A DNA stretch of 64,000 nucleotides, taken from Propionicimonas sp020161015 (GTDB taxonomy: Bacteria > Actinomycetota > Actinomycetes > Propionibacteriales > Propionibacteriaceae). The position numbers and the translations under genes are program-made. Below are positions 25,577 through 34,045 of this stretch, piece after piece; the stretch's first letter is position 1; each line of letters starts with the position of its first letter. The notes beneath the pieces are model-generated. The model saw only the letters and a program-made list of their open reading frames with translations. It ran no database searches and had not been told where the DNA came from. The stretch is taken from contig NZ_CAXWGX010000023.1 in NCBI RefSeq assembly GCF_964266745.1, forward strand, positions 248,001-312,000, written 5' to 3'.

Positions 25577-26638
25577 ATGATGCTCGGTAAGTCCCGTGTG
25601 GGTCTCCGTGCAATGGCGGCGCTGGCGGCCTCAAGCCTCCTGCTTGCTGCCGGTTGTTCGTCGGGTGGCGCTGCCAGCCCGGCCGCCTCCGGCTCCGCCC
25701 CGGCGTCCTCGGCCCCGGCCGCGGCGAATCTGACCATGACCTTCCTGCCGAAGAACCTGGGCAACCCGTACTTCGACACCTCGTTCAAGGGCGTCCAGGC
25801 GGCGGTGCAGGCCGTCGGCGGCACCGTGACCCAGGTGGGCCCGGCCAAGGGCGACGACCCGGCCGGCCAGGTCTCCTACATCAACACCGCCACCCAGCAG
25901 CAGGTGGGCGCGCTGATCGTGTCGGCCAACGACAAGTCGGCCATCTGCGACGCGCTGACGGAGGCCAAGACCGCCGGGGTGAAGGTCGTCACCTTCGACT
26001 CCGACACCAACCCCGAGTGCCGCGACCTGTTCATCAACCAGGCGACCGCCGAGGGCATCGCCAAGGTGCAGGTCGACATCATCACCTCCGAGATCGGTGA
26101 CTCCGGCGAGATCGCGATCCTGTCGGCCGCGGCCAACGCGACCAACCAGAACGCCTGGATCGACATGATGAAGAAGGAGCTCGCCGCGAGCCACCCGAAC
26201 GTCAAGCTCGTCGACGTGGTGTACGGCAACGACGACGACCAGACCTCGTTCGACAAGACCGCCGGCCTGCTGCAGTCCCACCCGAACCTGAAGGGCATCG
26301 TGTCCCCGACCACGGTCGGCATCGCCGCCGCGGCCCGCTACCTGTCCACCTCGAAGGCCAAGGGCAAGGTCATGCTGACCGGCCTGGGCACCCCGAACCA
26401 GATGCGCGAGTACGTCAAGGACGGCACCGTCACCGAGTTCGCGCTGTGGAACCCCGAGGAGCTGGGCGCGCTCGCCGCCTACGCCGCCGCGGCCATGGTC
26501 AAGGGCGAGATCACCGGCAAGGAGGGCGAGACCTTCAAGGCCGGCGACAAGGAGTACACGATCGGCGCTGACGCCACCGTCCTGCTCGGCGAGCCCTACA
26601 AGTTCAACAAGGACAACATCGACAACTTCAACTTCTGA
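25577..26638 (+). CDS. rhaS: L-rhamnose-binding lipoprotein of the ABC transporter
   Basis: 353 residues. The signal peptide runs to lipobox LLAAGC (Cys near residue 27), followed by a Ser/Ala/Pro-rich spacer. The binding domain starts LTMTFLPKNLGNPYFDTSFKGVQ and ends with CSSG-unrelated YTIGADATVLLGEPYKFNKDNIDNFNF, the ending seen in rhamnose-binding RhaS proteins of rhizobia. ATG 25577 has CGAAAGGATCACCC before it. A perfect hairpin (26646-26678) follows 8 bases after the stop and could keep binding-protein mRNA more abundant than the downstream enzyme mRNA. Confidence 0.88.
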   Translation: MMLGKSRVGLRAMAALAASSLLLAAGCSSGGAASPAASGSAPASSAPAAANLTMTFLPKNLGNPYFDTSFKGVQAAVQAVGGTVTQVGPAKGDDPAGQVSYINTATQQQVGALIVSANDKSAICDALTEAKTAGVKVVTFDSDTNPECRDLFINQATAEGIAKVQVDIITSEIGDSGEIAILSAAANATNQNAWIDMMKKELAASHPNVKLVDVVYGNDDDQTSFDKTAGLLQSHPNLKGIVSPTTVGIAAAARYLSTSKAKGKVMLTGLGTPNQMREYVKDGTVTEFALWNPEELGALAAYAAAAMVKGEITGKEGETFKAGDKEYTIGADATVLLGEPYKFNKDNIDNFNF

Positions 26639-26645
26639 GTTGTCC

Positions 26646-26678
26646 GTGGTGCCCGGCCGGACACCGGCCGGGCACCAC
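26646..26678 (+). terminator. Perfect 15-bp hairpin after rhaS (attenuator or stabiliser)
   Basis: GTGGTGCCCGGCCGG (26646-26660), loop ACA, then the exact complement (26664-26678). There is no run of T after it. With rhaI 52 bases downstream on the same strand, it more likely acts as a partial terminator or an mRNA 3' end stabiliser than as a full stop. Confidence 0.65.
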
Positions 26679-26729
26679 ACCCCCACCCCTCGACCCCCAT
26701 CGACGCGCGCACGCAGAGAAGAACCCGAG

Positions 26730-27896
26730 ATGACTGATTTCGCCTCCATCACTGACCAGTTGGCCCTCCAGGCCATCGAGCTGCCCTCGTGGGCGTTCGG
26801 GAACTCGGGGACCCGCTTCAAGGTGTTCGGCACGCCGGGCACCCCCCGCACCGTGCAGGAGAAGCTGGCGGACGCCGCGCAGGTGCACGCCTTCACCGGC
26901 CTGGCGCCCACCGTCGCCCTGCACATCCCGTGGGACAAGGTGGACGACTACGCAGCGCTCGCCGCCTACGCCCGTGACCTTGGCGTGGCCCTGGGCACGA
27001 TCAACTCGAACACGTTCCAGGACGACGCGTACAAGTTCGGCTCGCTGACCCACCTCGACCCGGCCGTCCGTCGCAAGGCGATCGACCACCACCTCGAGTG
27101 CATCGACATCATGGACGCCACGGGCAGCCGCGACCTGAAGATCTGGCTCGCCGACGGCTCCAACTACCCCGGCCAGGCCGACCTCCGCGGACGCCAGGAC
27201 CGCCTCGCCGAGTCGCTCCAGGTGATCTACGACCGGCTCGGCCCTGACCAGCGCCTCGTGCTGGAGTACAAGTTCTTCGAGCCGGCGTTCTACCACACCG
27301 ACGTGTGCGACTGGGGCACCTCGTACGCCCAGGTGGCCGCGCTCGGCCCGAAGGCGATGGTCTGCCTCGACACCGGCCACCACGCTCCGGGTACCAACAT
27401 CGAGTTCATCGTCATGCAGCTGCTGCGGCTGGGCAAGCTCGGCAGCTTCGACTTCAACTCCCGCTTCTACGCCGACGACGACCTCATCGTCGGGGCTGCC
27501 GACCCGTTCCAGCTGTTCCGGATCCTGTACGAGGTCGTCCGCGGCGGTGGCTACGGCCCCGACTCCGGGGTGGCCTTCATGCTCGACCAGTGCCACAACG
27601 TCGAGGACAAGGTCCCCGGCCAGATCCGCTCGGTGCTGAACGTGCAGGAGATGACGGCCAAGGCCATGCTCGTCGACACCGACGCCCTCGCGGCGGCGCA
27701 GGAGGCCGGCGACGTCCTCGGCGCGAACGGCGTCTTCATGGACGCCTTCTACACCGACGTCCGCGCCGACCTGGCTGACTGGCGGGAGTCCCGGGGGCTG
27801 CCCGCGGACCCGATGGCCGCCTTCGCCGCCACCGGCTACCTCGGCCGCATCGCCGCCGAGCGCGTCGGCGGCACCCAGGCCGGCTGGGGCGCCTGA
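26730..27896 (+). CDS. rhaI: L-rhamnose isomerase (RhaI type)
   Basis: 388 residues of the xylose-isomerase-like TIM-barrel family. The blocks AFGNSGTRFKVFGTPGTPRTVQEK, ALHIPWDKVDDYAALA, DTGHHAPGTNIEFIV and SRFYADDDLIVGAADPFQLFRI match the Pseudomonas stutzeri-type L-rhamnose isomerase rather than E. coli RhaA. It converts L-rhamnose to L-rhamnulose with divalent metal (metal ligands in LEYKFFEPAFY, DTGHHA and the FNSRFYADDD loop). ATG 26730 has only a modest AGAGAAGAACCCGAG ribosome site. It is the first catabolic gene after the importer. Confidence 0.93.
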   Translation: MTDFASITDQLALQAIELPSWAFGNSGTRFKVFGTPGTPRTVQEKLADAAQVHAFTGLAPTVALHIPWDKVDDYAALAAYARDLGVALGTINSNTFQDDAYKFGSLTHLDPAVRRKAIDHHLECIDIMDATGSRDLKIWLADGSNYPGQADLRGRQDRLAESLQVIYDRLGPDQRLVLEYKFFEPAFYHTDVCDWGTSYAQVAALGPKAMVCLDTGHHAPGTNIEFIVMQLLRLGKLGSFDFNSRFYADDDLIVGAADPFQLFRILYEVVRGGGYGPDSGVAFMLDQCHNVEDKVPGQIRSVLNVQEMTAKAMLVDTDALAAAQEAGDVLGANGVFMDAFYTDVRADLADWRESRGLPADPMAAFAATGYLGRIAAERVGGTQAGWGA

Positions 27897-27925
27897 CCCG
27901 CGTCCGCCCGCGACCCCCGCACCCC

Positions 27926-28033
27926 ACGCGACCGCGCAACCCACGCAACCCACGCAACCCGGCAACCCGCGCAACCGCGCGACCGCGCGACCCACGCAAC
28001 CGCGCGACCCAACCGCGCGACCCACGCAACCCG
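27926..28033. repeat. Degenerate minisatellite between rhaI and rhaM
   Basis: About 108 bases built from 8-9-base units of the type ACGCAACCC or GCGCGACC repeated about a dozen times with small changes. One strand carries almost all the runs of C and the other the runs of G. No coding frame is supported. Replication slippage would explain its degenerate, uneven pattern. Confidence 0.7.
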
Positions 28034-28102
28034 GCGAGGGCCAGCGTTGTCGCCGAGGGCCAGCCCACAGGGGCTGGCCCTCGGCGCTAAGGCTGGCCCT
28101 CG
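28034..28102 (+). terminator. Nested hairpins between rhaI and rhaM
   Basis: The inner stem CGCCGAGGGCCAGCC (28051-28065) pairs perfectly with 28072-28086 across a 6-base loop. An outer copy of the same motif (GCGAGGGCCAGC, 28034-28045) can pair with GCTGGCCCTCGACGC (28092-28106 region). Because all four arms carry the same core, alternative pairings are possible. No T-run follows, so it may be an attenuator or an RNA-stability element before rhaM. Confidence 0.55.
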
Positions 28103-28127
28103 ACGCTCCGGAGAGGAGAGAGCACCC

Positions 28128-28466
28128 ATGGCGAGGTACTGCTTGTTGGGCCATGTCGACCCGAGCCGGCTCGAGGAGTACAAGGCGCGGCACGCCGCTG
28201 TCTGGCCGGACCTCCTGGTCGCGCTGAGGGACGCCGGCTGGCGCAACTACTCGCTGTTCCTGCGTCCCGACGGCCTGCTGATCGGCTACTGCGAGGCCGA
28301 CGACCTCGACGCGGCGCAGCAGGCTGTGGGCGCCACGGAGGTCAACGCGAGGTGGCAGGCGGAGATGTCTCGCATGTTCGCGTCCGAGGGTGCACCGGAC
28401 GAGGCGTGGGAGCGGGTCGAGGAGGTCTTCAACCTCGAGGACCAGCTGCGTGCGGCCGGTCGCTGA
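28128..28466 (+). CDS. rhaM: L-rhamnose mutarotase
   Basis: 112 residues, the RhaM (YiiL) family. MARYCLLGHVDPSRLEEYKARHAAVWP is the typical opening, with the catalytic histidine of the HxxVWP motif (H24). NYSLFLRPDGLLIGYCEADDL and NARWQAEMSRMF follow. It interconverts alpha and beta L-rhamnopyranose, speeding supply of the anomer used by the isomerase. ATG 28128 has GAGAGGAGAGAGCACCC before it. An upstream in-frame start at 28047 would lie inside the hairpin region. Confidence 0.93.
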   Translation: MARYCLLGHVDPSRLEEYKARHAAVWPDLLVALRDAGWRNYSLFLRPDGLLIGYCEADDLDAAQQAVGATEVNARWQAEMSRMFASEGAPDEAWERVEEVFNLEDQLRAAGR

Positions 28467-28490
28467 GTCGCCTCGCCGCTAGGCTCTTCC

Positions 28491-28532
28491 TTGACAACGG
28501 CGATCGCCGTCCGTATGATGTGAAACGATTCA
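28491..28532 (+). promoter_or_regulatory. rhaBD promoter with LacI-type operator
   Basis: TTGACA (28491-28496), 17 bases, TATGAT (28514-28519) is a near-consensus promoter, followed at once by TGAAACGATTCA (28521-28532), a palindrome with a single asymmetric central position. The layout matches the importer promoter at 21849, so the same LacI regulator probably controls both. It allows rhaB-rhaD to be expressed separately from the genes upstream. Confidence 0.75.
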
Positions 28533-28590
28533 ATCAGTCGCAAGGAAGCGCCATGATCCTCCCCGTCAGCCCGTGCCCCGGAGCGTCCCG

Positions 28591-30078
28591 ATGACCGCCC
28601 GGTACTTCGCCGCCGCCGACCTCGGCGCCTCCAGCGGACGCGTCATCCTCGGGCGCCTCGAGGACGGCCGCTTCACCCTCAGCGAGACCACGAGGTTCCC
28701 CAACGGGCCGGTCGACGGCGCGGACGGGAGCATCCACACCGACGCCGCCGGCCTCTTCGCCCATGTGCGTGAGGGCATCGAGAAGGCGATCGAGGCCAGC
28801 GGGGGAGCGCTGGAGTCCGTCGGCGTGGACACCTGGGGTGTCGACTACGGGCGTCTGGGCGCGGACGGCGAGCTGCTGGAGAGCCCGTTCCACTACCGCG
28901 ACGACCGGACGAACGGCGTCCCCGAGCTGGTCTTCGCCTCGCTCCCGGCCGAGCAGCTGTACGCCACGGCGGGCCTGCAGGTGATGCCGTTCAACACGAT
29001 CTTCCAGCTCGTCGCCGGGCGCGACGACGACTGGAGCCGCGTCTCGACGGTGCTGCTGACCCCCGACCTGATGTCGTACTGGCTGTGCGGACGAGCGGTC
29101 GCGGAGATGACCATCGCCTCCACCACCGGGCTGCTGGACGTGGCCGCGCGCACCTGGTCGGCGTCCACCTGCGATCACCTCGCGAGCGCCTACGGGCTGC
29201 CCGTGCCGCGCGTCCTGCCCGAACTCGTCGAGCCGGGGACGGTGCTGGGCGCCACCACCGACGGGCTGTTCAGCCGGCCGGTCCGTGTCGTCGCGGTCGG
29301 CGGCCACGACACCGCCTCCGCGGTGGCGTCGATCCCGGCCGGCAGCGCCGACTTCGCCTTCGTCTCCTCGGGCACCTGGTCGCTGGTCGGGCTCGAGCTC
29401 GACGAGCCGGTGCTGACCGCTGCCAGCCGCGAGGCCGACTTCACCAACGAGCTCGGGATCGACGGCACCGTCCGCTACCTCAAGAACGTCATGGGGCTGT
29501 GGGTGCTGAGCGAGAGCATCCGCACCTGGAAGGCCGCCGGACGCGACGTCGACCTCGTCCCGCTGCTCGAGGCGGCGGCCGCCCTGCCCGGCCTGGCCTG
29601 CGTCCTCGACATGACCGACGAGCGGCTGCTGCCGCCCGGCGACATGCCCGCGCGCCTGCGGGAGATGGCCGCGGAGACCGGCCAGGAACTGCCCGACGAC
29701 CCGGCAGCGACCTGCCGCTGCATCCTCGACTCCCTCGCCCTGGCGTACCGGCGCACGATCGAGCGCGCCTGCCGGCTGGCGGGACGCGAGGTGTCGGTGG
29801 TGCACATCGTGGGTGGCGGGTGCCAGAACACGCTGCTGTGCCAGCTCACCGCCGAGGCGACCGGCCTGCCGGTGGTGGCCGGCCCTTCCGAGGGCACGGC
29901 GCTGGGCAACCTGCTCGTCCAGGCTCGCGCCTGCGGCGCCATCGAGGGCGACCGGATGGCTCTGCGCCAGGTCGCGATCGCCTCCTCCGACCTCATCACC
30001 TACACCCCCGGCGTCCTGCCGTTCGGGCCCGAGCAGTGGGCCGCGGCCGAGCGGCGGGCCTACCCAGGAAGGGCCTGA
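28591..30078 (+). CDS. rhaB: Rhamnulokinase
   Basis: 495 residues, FGGY family. It opens FAAADLGASSGRVILGRL, continues SVGVDTWGVDYGRLGADGELL, YRDDRTNGVPE and PFNTIFQLVAGR, and ends with VVHIVGGGCQNTLLCQLTAEATGLPVVAGPSEGTALGNLLVQA, the RhaB signature. It phosphorylates L-rhamnulose at C1 with ATP. ATG 28591 has CGGAGCGTCCCG before it; an in-frame ATG at 28573 is less well placed. It is followed 2 bases later by rhaD. Confidence 0.94.
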   Translation: MTARYFAAADLGASSGRVILGRLEDGRFTLSETTRFPNGPVDGADGSIHTDAAGLFAHVREGIEKAIEASGGALESVGVDTWGVDYGRLGADGELLESPFHYRDDRTNGVPELVFASLPAEQLYATAGLQVMPFNTIFQLVAGRDDDWSRVSTVLLTPDLMSYWLCGRAVAEMTIASTTGLLDVAARTWSASTCDHLASAYGLPVPRVLPELVEPGTVLGATTDGLFSRPVRVVAVGGHDTASAVASIPAGSADFAFVSSGTWSLVGLELDEPVLTAASREADFTNELGIDGTVRYLKNVMGLWVLSESIRTWKAAGRDVDLVPLLEAAAALPGLACVLDMTDERLLPPGDMPARLREMAAETGQELPDDPAATCRCILDSLALAYRRTIERACRLAGREVSVVHIVGGGCQNTLLCQLTAEATGLPVVAGPSEGTALGNLLVQARACGAIEGDRMALRQVAIASSDLITYTPGVLPFGPEQWAAAERRAYPGRA

Positions 30079-30080
30079 CC

Positions 30081-30908
30081 ATGGGCACCACGTCCTACCC
30101 CGAGACCGTCGCAGAGGTCATCGAGAGCATCGGCGCCGCCGGGCGGCGCCTGAATGACATCGACGCCGTCGAGGCGGGTGCGGGCAACATCTCGGCCTGC
30201 TTCAACTGGCCGGTCGAGCTCGACGACTTCTTCAACGTCTCCCGCGAGATCGAGCTGCCCTACGACGCGCCACACCTGGCCGGCTACACCGTGCTGGTCA
30301 CCGGCTCGGGCTGCCGGCTGAGGCAGGTCGGCAACAATCCGCGCAACAACCTCGGAGCGGTCGTGGTTCACCCCGGCGGACGGTCGGGAACGCTCCACCA
30401 CCGCAGGAAGGGCAACTTCGACCGCCCGACCTCGGAGTTCAACTCCCACCTCGCCGTGCACGAGGACCAGGTGCGCGACCGGGGGATCGGATTCCACGCG
30501 GTGATCCACGCGCAGCCGCCGCACCTGACCCACCTGTCGCACATCCCGGACTACCAGAGCACGCCGGCCCTCAACGCGGCGATCCTGCGCTGGGAGCCGG
30601 AGACGATCGTCCAGCTGCGGGAGGGGGTGGGCTACCTGCCGTTCATGGTGCCCGGGTCCGACGAGCTGATGGCCGCCAACGTGGCGAACCTGCGCAGGCA
30701 CCAGATCGTCCTGTGGGCCAAGCACGGCGTCATGGCCCGCTCCGACACGTCCCCGCTCAAAGCCTGCGACCGCATCGAGTACGCCGAGACCGGCGCGCTG
30801 TACGAGTACATGAACCTGTGCTCAGGCGGACGCGCCCAGGGCCTGACCGACGAGGAGCTCAACCGCGTCGTGACCGCCTTCAACGTGGACACCGGCCTCT
30901 TCCGCTGA
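30081..30908 (+). CDS. rhaD: Rhamnulose-1-phosphate aldolase
   Basis: 275 residues, class II aldolase/adducin family, the length of RhaD. Blocks are AGNISACFNWPVELDDFF, VLVTGSGCRLRQV, the zinc and substrate histidines in FHAVIHAQPPHLTHLSHIPDY, and LWAKHGVMARS. It splits L-rhamnulose-1-phosphate to dihydroxyacetone phosphate and L-lactaldehyde. ATG 30081 is two bases after the rhaB stop and uses the AGGAAGGG at the end of rhaB as ribosome site. It ends the rhamnose locus. Confidence 0.93.
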   Translation: MGTTSYPETVAEVIESIGAAGRRLNDIDAVEAGAGNISACFNWPVELDDFFNVSREIELPYDAPHLAGYTVLVTGSGCRLRQVGNNPRNNLGAVVVHPGGRSGTLHHRRKGNFDRPTSEFNSHLAVHEDQVRDRGIGFHAVIHAQPPHLTHLSHIPDYQSTPALNAAILRWEPETIVQLREGVGYLPFMVPGSDELMAANVANLRRHQIVLWAKHGVMARSDTSPLKACDRIEYAETGALYEYMNLCSGGRAQGLTDEELNRVVTAFNVDTGLFR

Positions 30909-30961
30909 CGCGTCCCCCCGTCCCCTCGCGGCCCCACCCCACCCCAACCCCGTTCCTGCCC

Positions 30962-31011
30962 CCGAGTGCAACTCCCGCTACCGGAATTCCGGCAGCGGGA
31001 GTTGCACTCGG
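30962..31011. repeat. Palindromic repeat, family copy 1
   Basis: A 50-base palindrome with 24 of 25 pairs, centred on GAATTC: arms CCGAGTGCAACTCCCGCT (30962-30979) and its complement (30994-31011), inner CCGGAATTCCGG. It is flanked on the left by GTTCCTGCCC and on the right by TAGCGAGCG, like copies 2 and 3 at 57.6 kb. It lies 54 bases after the rhaD stop, between convergent genes. Confidence 0.85.
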
Positions 31012-31074
31012 TAGCGAGCGCGGGTTGGGGGGTGCGGCGAGCGCGGGGTGGGAAGGGGCGCCGGAGGCGGGAGT

Positions 31075-31133
31075 GGACGGACGAAGCGGGCGGCTCGGAG
31101 GATCGCACATCCGAGGCCGCCCGCTGTCCGTCC
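31075..31133. terminator. Long hairpin between convergent rhaD and fucI-like gene
   Basis: Nested stems GGACGGAC (31075-31082) with GTCCGTCC (31126-31133), and GCGGGCGGC (31086-31094) with GCCGCCCGC (31116-31124), with an inner CGGA/TCCG pair. It is 41 bases from the stop of the leftward gene, so it could end transcription from both sides. Between it and copy 1 lies a G-rich stretch (31022-31058). Confidence 0.6.
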
Positions 31134-31173
31134 GCCCATGGACGTCAGGGGCCGGGCGTGAGCCCGGCGGGGG

Positions 31174-32823
31174 TCAGCCGATCGCGGGGACCACGTCGCC
31201 GGCCAGGTGGACCTGGTAGCCCATGGCGTGGAACATGGCCGCCTTGGCGATCAGGGCCGCGTCGGCACTCGCCGCGTCCGGAGCGTAGGCCACGTTCATG
31301 TGGTTGGCCTTGTGGCGCGCCATCAGCTGGTCGCGGTTCACGCCATGCAGGACGGCGTTCATGATCGGCCACTCCGGGTTGGTGGAGTCGAGGCGACGCT
31401 GCACCTCGGCCTCGGGCATCTCGATGCAGGTGCCGCGGCCCAGGTCGACGTGCAGGGCCCCGTCCATGATGAACACCCGCGACCACACGATCTCGCCCGG
31501 CTTGGAGACCCCGGCGAGGGTGCCGCCGCCCAGCGGGAAGTAGTAGTAGCTCTGCCGGTAGGAGTGGGCGTTGGCGTACCCGCCGAGGTGGGACGCAGGG
31601 ACGGAGCCGGAGATCTCCAGCACCCAGACGAAGTCGTCCTCCCAGTCGTCGCCCCAGCGGACGTCGTGCAGCGTGGTGGCCGGGTCCAGGCCCATGGCCG
31701 TCCAGACGCGGTTGGTGACCACGGCGTCGACCGCGACGCCCTCGTCCACCTCGTTGAAGTGCGGCATCGCCTTGCCGTCGAACAGCACCCGGTCGCCTTC
31801 GCGGGAGTAGGCCGGGGGACGCTCGACGTTGTTCAGCAGGCCCTCGGCCAGGTCGGACGCGGGCACCATGTCCTTCAGGCCCTGCTGGTACTGGATGCCG
31901 ACGGCATCGGCGCCGAAGTCGTCCGCGATCCGCAGCGCGGCGATGTACATCTTGAACTGGCTGGTGAGCTGCGCGTCGGTGAGGCACTCCTTCCAGTCGC
32001 CCTCGTTGTCGACGTGGAAGGTCATGCCCCTCTCGTCGAGCCAGGCGCGGACGGCGGCGGCCTCTGCGTCGGTGACCTTGTTCATCTCCGCGACCAGGGC
32101 GCTCTGGCTGAGCCGCTCCTTGTAGATGCCCGCCGGGTTGAGCAGTTCGTCGTCGATGATCGCGTTGTACATGCCCATGCAGCCCTCGTCGAAGACGGCG
32201 AGGATCGCCTTCTTCGCCTTCAGCTCCGCGGCGAGCGCCTCGCCCAGCCGCTTCTCCGCGGAGTCGGGCAGCTCGGGCAGGTCGCGCACGTGCGAGGTGT
32301 CGTGGACGATCGCGCCGGTGGCCAGCCACTCCTGGAGCTTCGCGGTGAACCACTCGTCGGTGAAGTCCTTGCTCCAGATGGTGGAGTGGGCCACGCCGGC
32401 CTTGGTGAGGGAGCCGTGCAGGTTCGCCATGCCGACCAGGCCGGGGAAGTCGCCGGCGAAGTTCGCGGCGAGAAGGATCGGGCCCTGGTGGTCGCGCAGG
32501 CCGGCCAGCACGTGGTGGCTGTACTGCCACACGGCCTCGACCACGACGAGCGGGGCGTCGGCGGGGATGGCGGCGAAGACGTCCATGCCCTTGCGCTGAT
32601 TGTCGATGAAGCCGTGGCCCTTCACCGGGTCGACGCCGTGGGCGCGGGTGACCTTCCACCCGAGGGCGTTGGCCGCAGCGGCGAACTGTGCCTCGACCTG
32701 CTGCTGCATGCCCCACGTCTTGACGTTGGTGGTCAGGCGCAGGTCACCGCTGGCGACGACGTACAGGGTGTGGGGTTCGGCCGCCGGCCGCACGGGGATT
32801 TCAGGCACGAGGTAGGTGCTCAC
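31174..32823 (-). CDS. L-fucose/L-arabinose isomerase-family protein
   Basis: 549 residues. The blocks PLVVVEAVWQYSHHVLAG, ILLAANFAGDFPGLVGMANLHGSLTKAG, MLAVFDEGCMGMYNAI-like ILAVFDEGCMGMYNAIIDD (metal Glu), HVDNEGDWKECLTDAQLTSQFK, AVGIQYQQGLKDM and ASHLGGYANAHSYRQSYYYFPLGGGT match the COG2407 fucose-isomerase group. L-fucose isomerase makes L-fuculose and also accepts D-arabinose. GTG 32823 has AAGGAGTCTGACA before it. It has its own promoter and two palindromic sites (32890-32915). It lies apart from fucU and the FGGY kinase at 40-46 kb, which would complete a fucose route. A role on another aldose is possible. Confidence 0.8.
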   Translation of the reverse strand: MSTYLVPEIPVRPAAEPHTLYVVASGDLRLTTNVKTWGMQQQVEAQFAAAANALGWKVTRAHGVDPVKGHGFIDNQRKGMDVFAAIPADAPLVVVEAVWQYSHHVLAGLRDHQGPILLAANFAGDFPGLVGMANLHGSLTKAGVAHSTIWSKDFTDEWFTAKLQEWLATGAIVHDTSHVRDLPELPDSAEKRLGEALAAELKAKKAILAVFDEGCMGMYNAIIDDELLNPAGIYKERLSQSALVAEMNKVTDAEAAAVRAWLDERGMTFHVDNEGDWKECLTDAQLTSQFKMYIAALRIADDFGADAVGIQYQQGLKDMVPASDLAEGLLNNVERPPAYSREGDRVLFDGKAMPHFNEVDEGVAVDAVVTNRVWTAMGLDPATTLHDVRWGDDWEDDFVWVLEISGSVPASHLGGYANAHSYRQSYYYFPLGGGTLAGVSKPGEIVWSRVFIMDGALHVDLGRGTCIEMPEAEVQRRLDSTNPEWPIMNAVLHGVNRDQLMARHKANHMNVAYAPDAASADAALIAKAAMFHAMGYQVHLAGDVVPAIG

Positions 32824-32889
32824 TGTCAGACTCCTTGAGGATTGTCCGTCGCCCCGCGGGACTTCGTTGAACGTCGGGACGAGCTCCCC

Positions 32890-32921
32890 TTCATCGTTTC
32901 AGCAATCGATTTCAGAGTCAA
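32890..32921 (-). promoter_or_regulatory. fucI-like gene promoter with two operator palindromes
   Basis: Minus strand TTGACT (32921-32916), 17 bases, AACGAT (32898-32893). The spacer contains CTGAAATCGATTGC (32915-32902), like the fucU operator. TGAAACGATGAA (32901-32890) overlaps the -10 box and resembles the rhamnose operators. The gene may therefore answer to two LacI repressors. Confidence 0.6.
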
Positions 32922-32937
32922 GGCGGATGTGCCAATT

Positions 32938-32970
32938 CCGCGGTCCGGAGCAGGGGTGGCCGGACCGCGG
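32938..32970 (-). terminator. Perfect 11-bp hairpin ending the aldo/keto reductase operon
   Basis: CCGCGGTCCGG (32938-32948) and CCGGACCGCGG (32960-32970) are exact complements around an 11-base loop. It lies 18 bases after the reductase stop (minus strand) and upstream of the fucI-like promoter. There is no clear T-run, as is common in GC-rich genomes. Confidence 0.6.
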
Positions 32971-32987
32971 AACGCGGCGTTTCGGGG

Positions 32988-34043
32988 CTACTCCGCGGCT
33001 GTGCTCCCGTAGCCGGTCCAGCCCGGGATCGTGCCGTCGACGTCCCACAGGTCGAGCCAGTCGCCCGAGCCCTCCCACAGGAAGACCTGGCCCTTGATCA
33101 GGCGGCTGTTGGCCTCGACCGAGCGCAGGTCGTTGAGCATCCGGGGGGTGAGCGGGTTGGTGGTGATCGCGCGGAGGTTGGACAGGATCTGGGCGGGCTT
33201 CACCGAGAAGGGGATCGCGACGTGCCCGCGCTGGGCGGCCCACTTCAGGCACACCTCGGCCGGGTGGACGCCGAGCTCCGCGGCGATCCGCACGACCACC
33301 GGGTGCTCCATGTCGGCGACGTCGCCCTCGAACGTGTCGCGCTCGGGCCGGCGTGGCGAGCCCATCGGGGAGTAGCCGATCACGACCATGCCGTGGTCCT
33401 TGCTGAACTGGTACAGCTCGCCCTGCTGGAACGCCGGGTGCAGCTCCATCTCGTTGATCGCCGGGGCGATCCGGGCGTCCCGCAGCACCAGCCGCAGCTT
33501 GGGGATGGTCATGTTCGACACCCCGAGGTGCCGCACCAGGCCCGCGTCCACGAGCTCCTCGAGCGCGTGGTACATCGCCATGTACTCGGCGTGGATGTAG
33601 GGACGGGACGAGGGGTTGCGCGCGTCCGGCGCGGCGAAGCGCTCGTGGGTGTTCGGGAACGGCCAGTGGATCAGCAGCGCGTCGAGGTGGTCGAGGCCGA
33701 GGTCGGCGAGGCTCTTGTGCACGGAGGCCACGGCGGCGGCCGGGTCGTGGGCGTCGTTCCAGACCTTCGAGATCACGAACACCTCGTCGCGGGCGAGGCC
33801 GAGCTCGGCCATCGTGCTCTTCAGCACCGGGCCGATCAGGTGCTCGTTGGCGTACACCGAGGCGCAGTCGACGAGGCGGTAGCCGGTGCGGAGGGCGACG
33901 CCGACGGCCTCGGCGATGTCCTCAAGGGAGAAGCGGTCCGAGCCGAACGTCCCCAGCCCGAGCATGGGGATCGTGGCGCCGCCGGCGAGGGCCAGCCGGG
34001 GCACCGTGGTGGGGTCGACGGTGTCGTGGGCGGTGGTGGTCAT
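32988..34043 (-). CDS. Aldo/keto reductase
   Basis: 351 residues of the AKR superfamily. The catalytic tetrad is visible: D and Y in YRLVDCASVYANEHLIG, K in FVISKVWND, H in LLIHWPFP. GLVRHLGVSNMTIPKLRLVL and AINEMELHPAFQQGEL are typical. The tail SGDWLDLWDVDGTIPGW resembles AKRs acting on sugars and alcohols (AKR5/AKR3-like). It would interconvert an aldose or ketose and a polyol with NADP(H). ATG 34043 is 2 bases after the GatD-like gene stop and uses the CAGGAGTG at its end. It is the third gene of a leftward kinase-dehydrogenase-reductase operon. Confidence 0.9.
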   Translation of the reverse strand: MTTTAHDTVDPTTVPRLALAGGATIPMLGLGTFGSDRFSLEDIAEAVGVALRTGYRLVDCASVYANEHLIGPVLKSTMAELGLARDEVFVISKVWNDAHDPAAAVASVHKSLADLGLDHLDALLIHWPFPNTHERFAAPDARNPSSRPYIHAEYMAMYHALEELVDAGLVRHLGVSNMTIPKLRLVLRDARIAPAINEMELHPAFQQGELYQFSKDHGMVVIGYSPMGSPRRPERDTFEGDVADMEHPVVVRIAAELGVHPAEVCLKWAAQRGHVAIPFSVKPAQILSNLRAITTNPLTPRMLNDLRSVEANSRLIKGQVFLWEGSGDWLDLWDVDGTIPGWTGYGSTAAE

Positions 34044-34045
34044 GG

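Noticed and set aside
27926..28033. Minisatellite as a CRISPR array or coding region
   Set aside because: Units are 8-9 bases without spacers; no supported reading frame.
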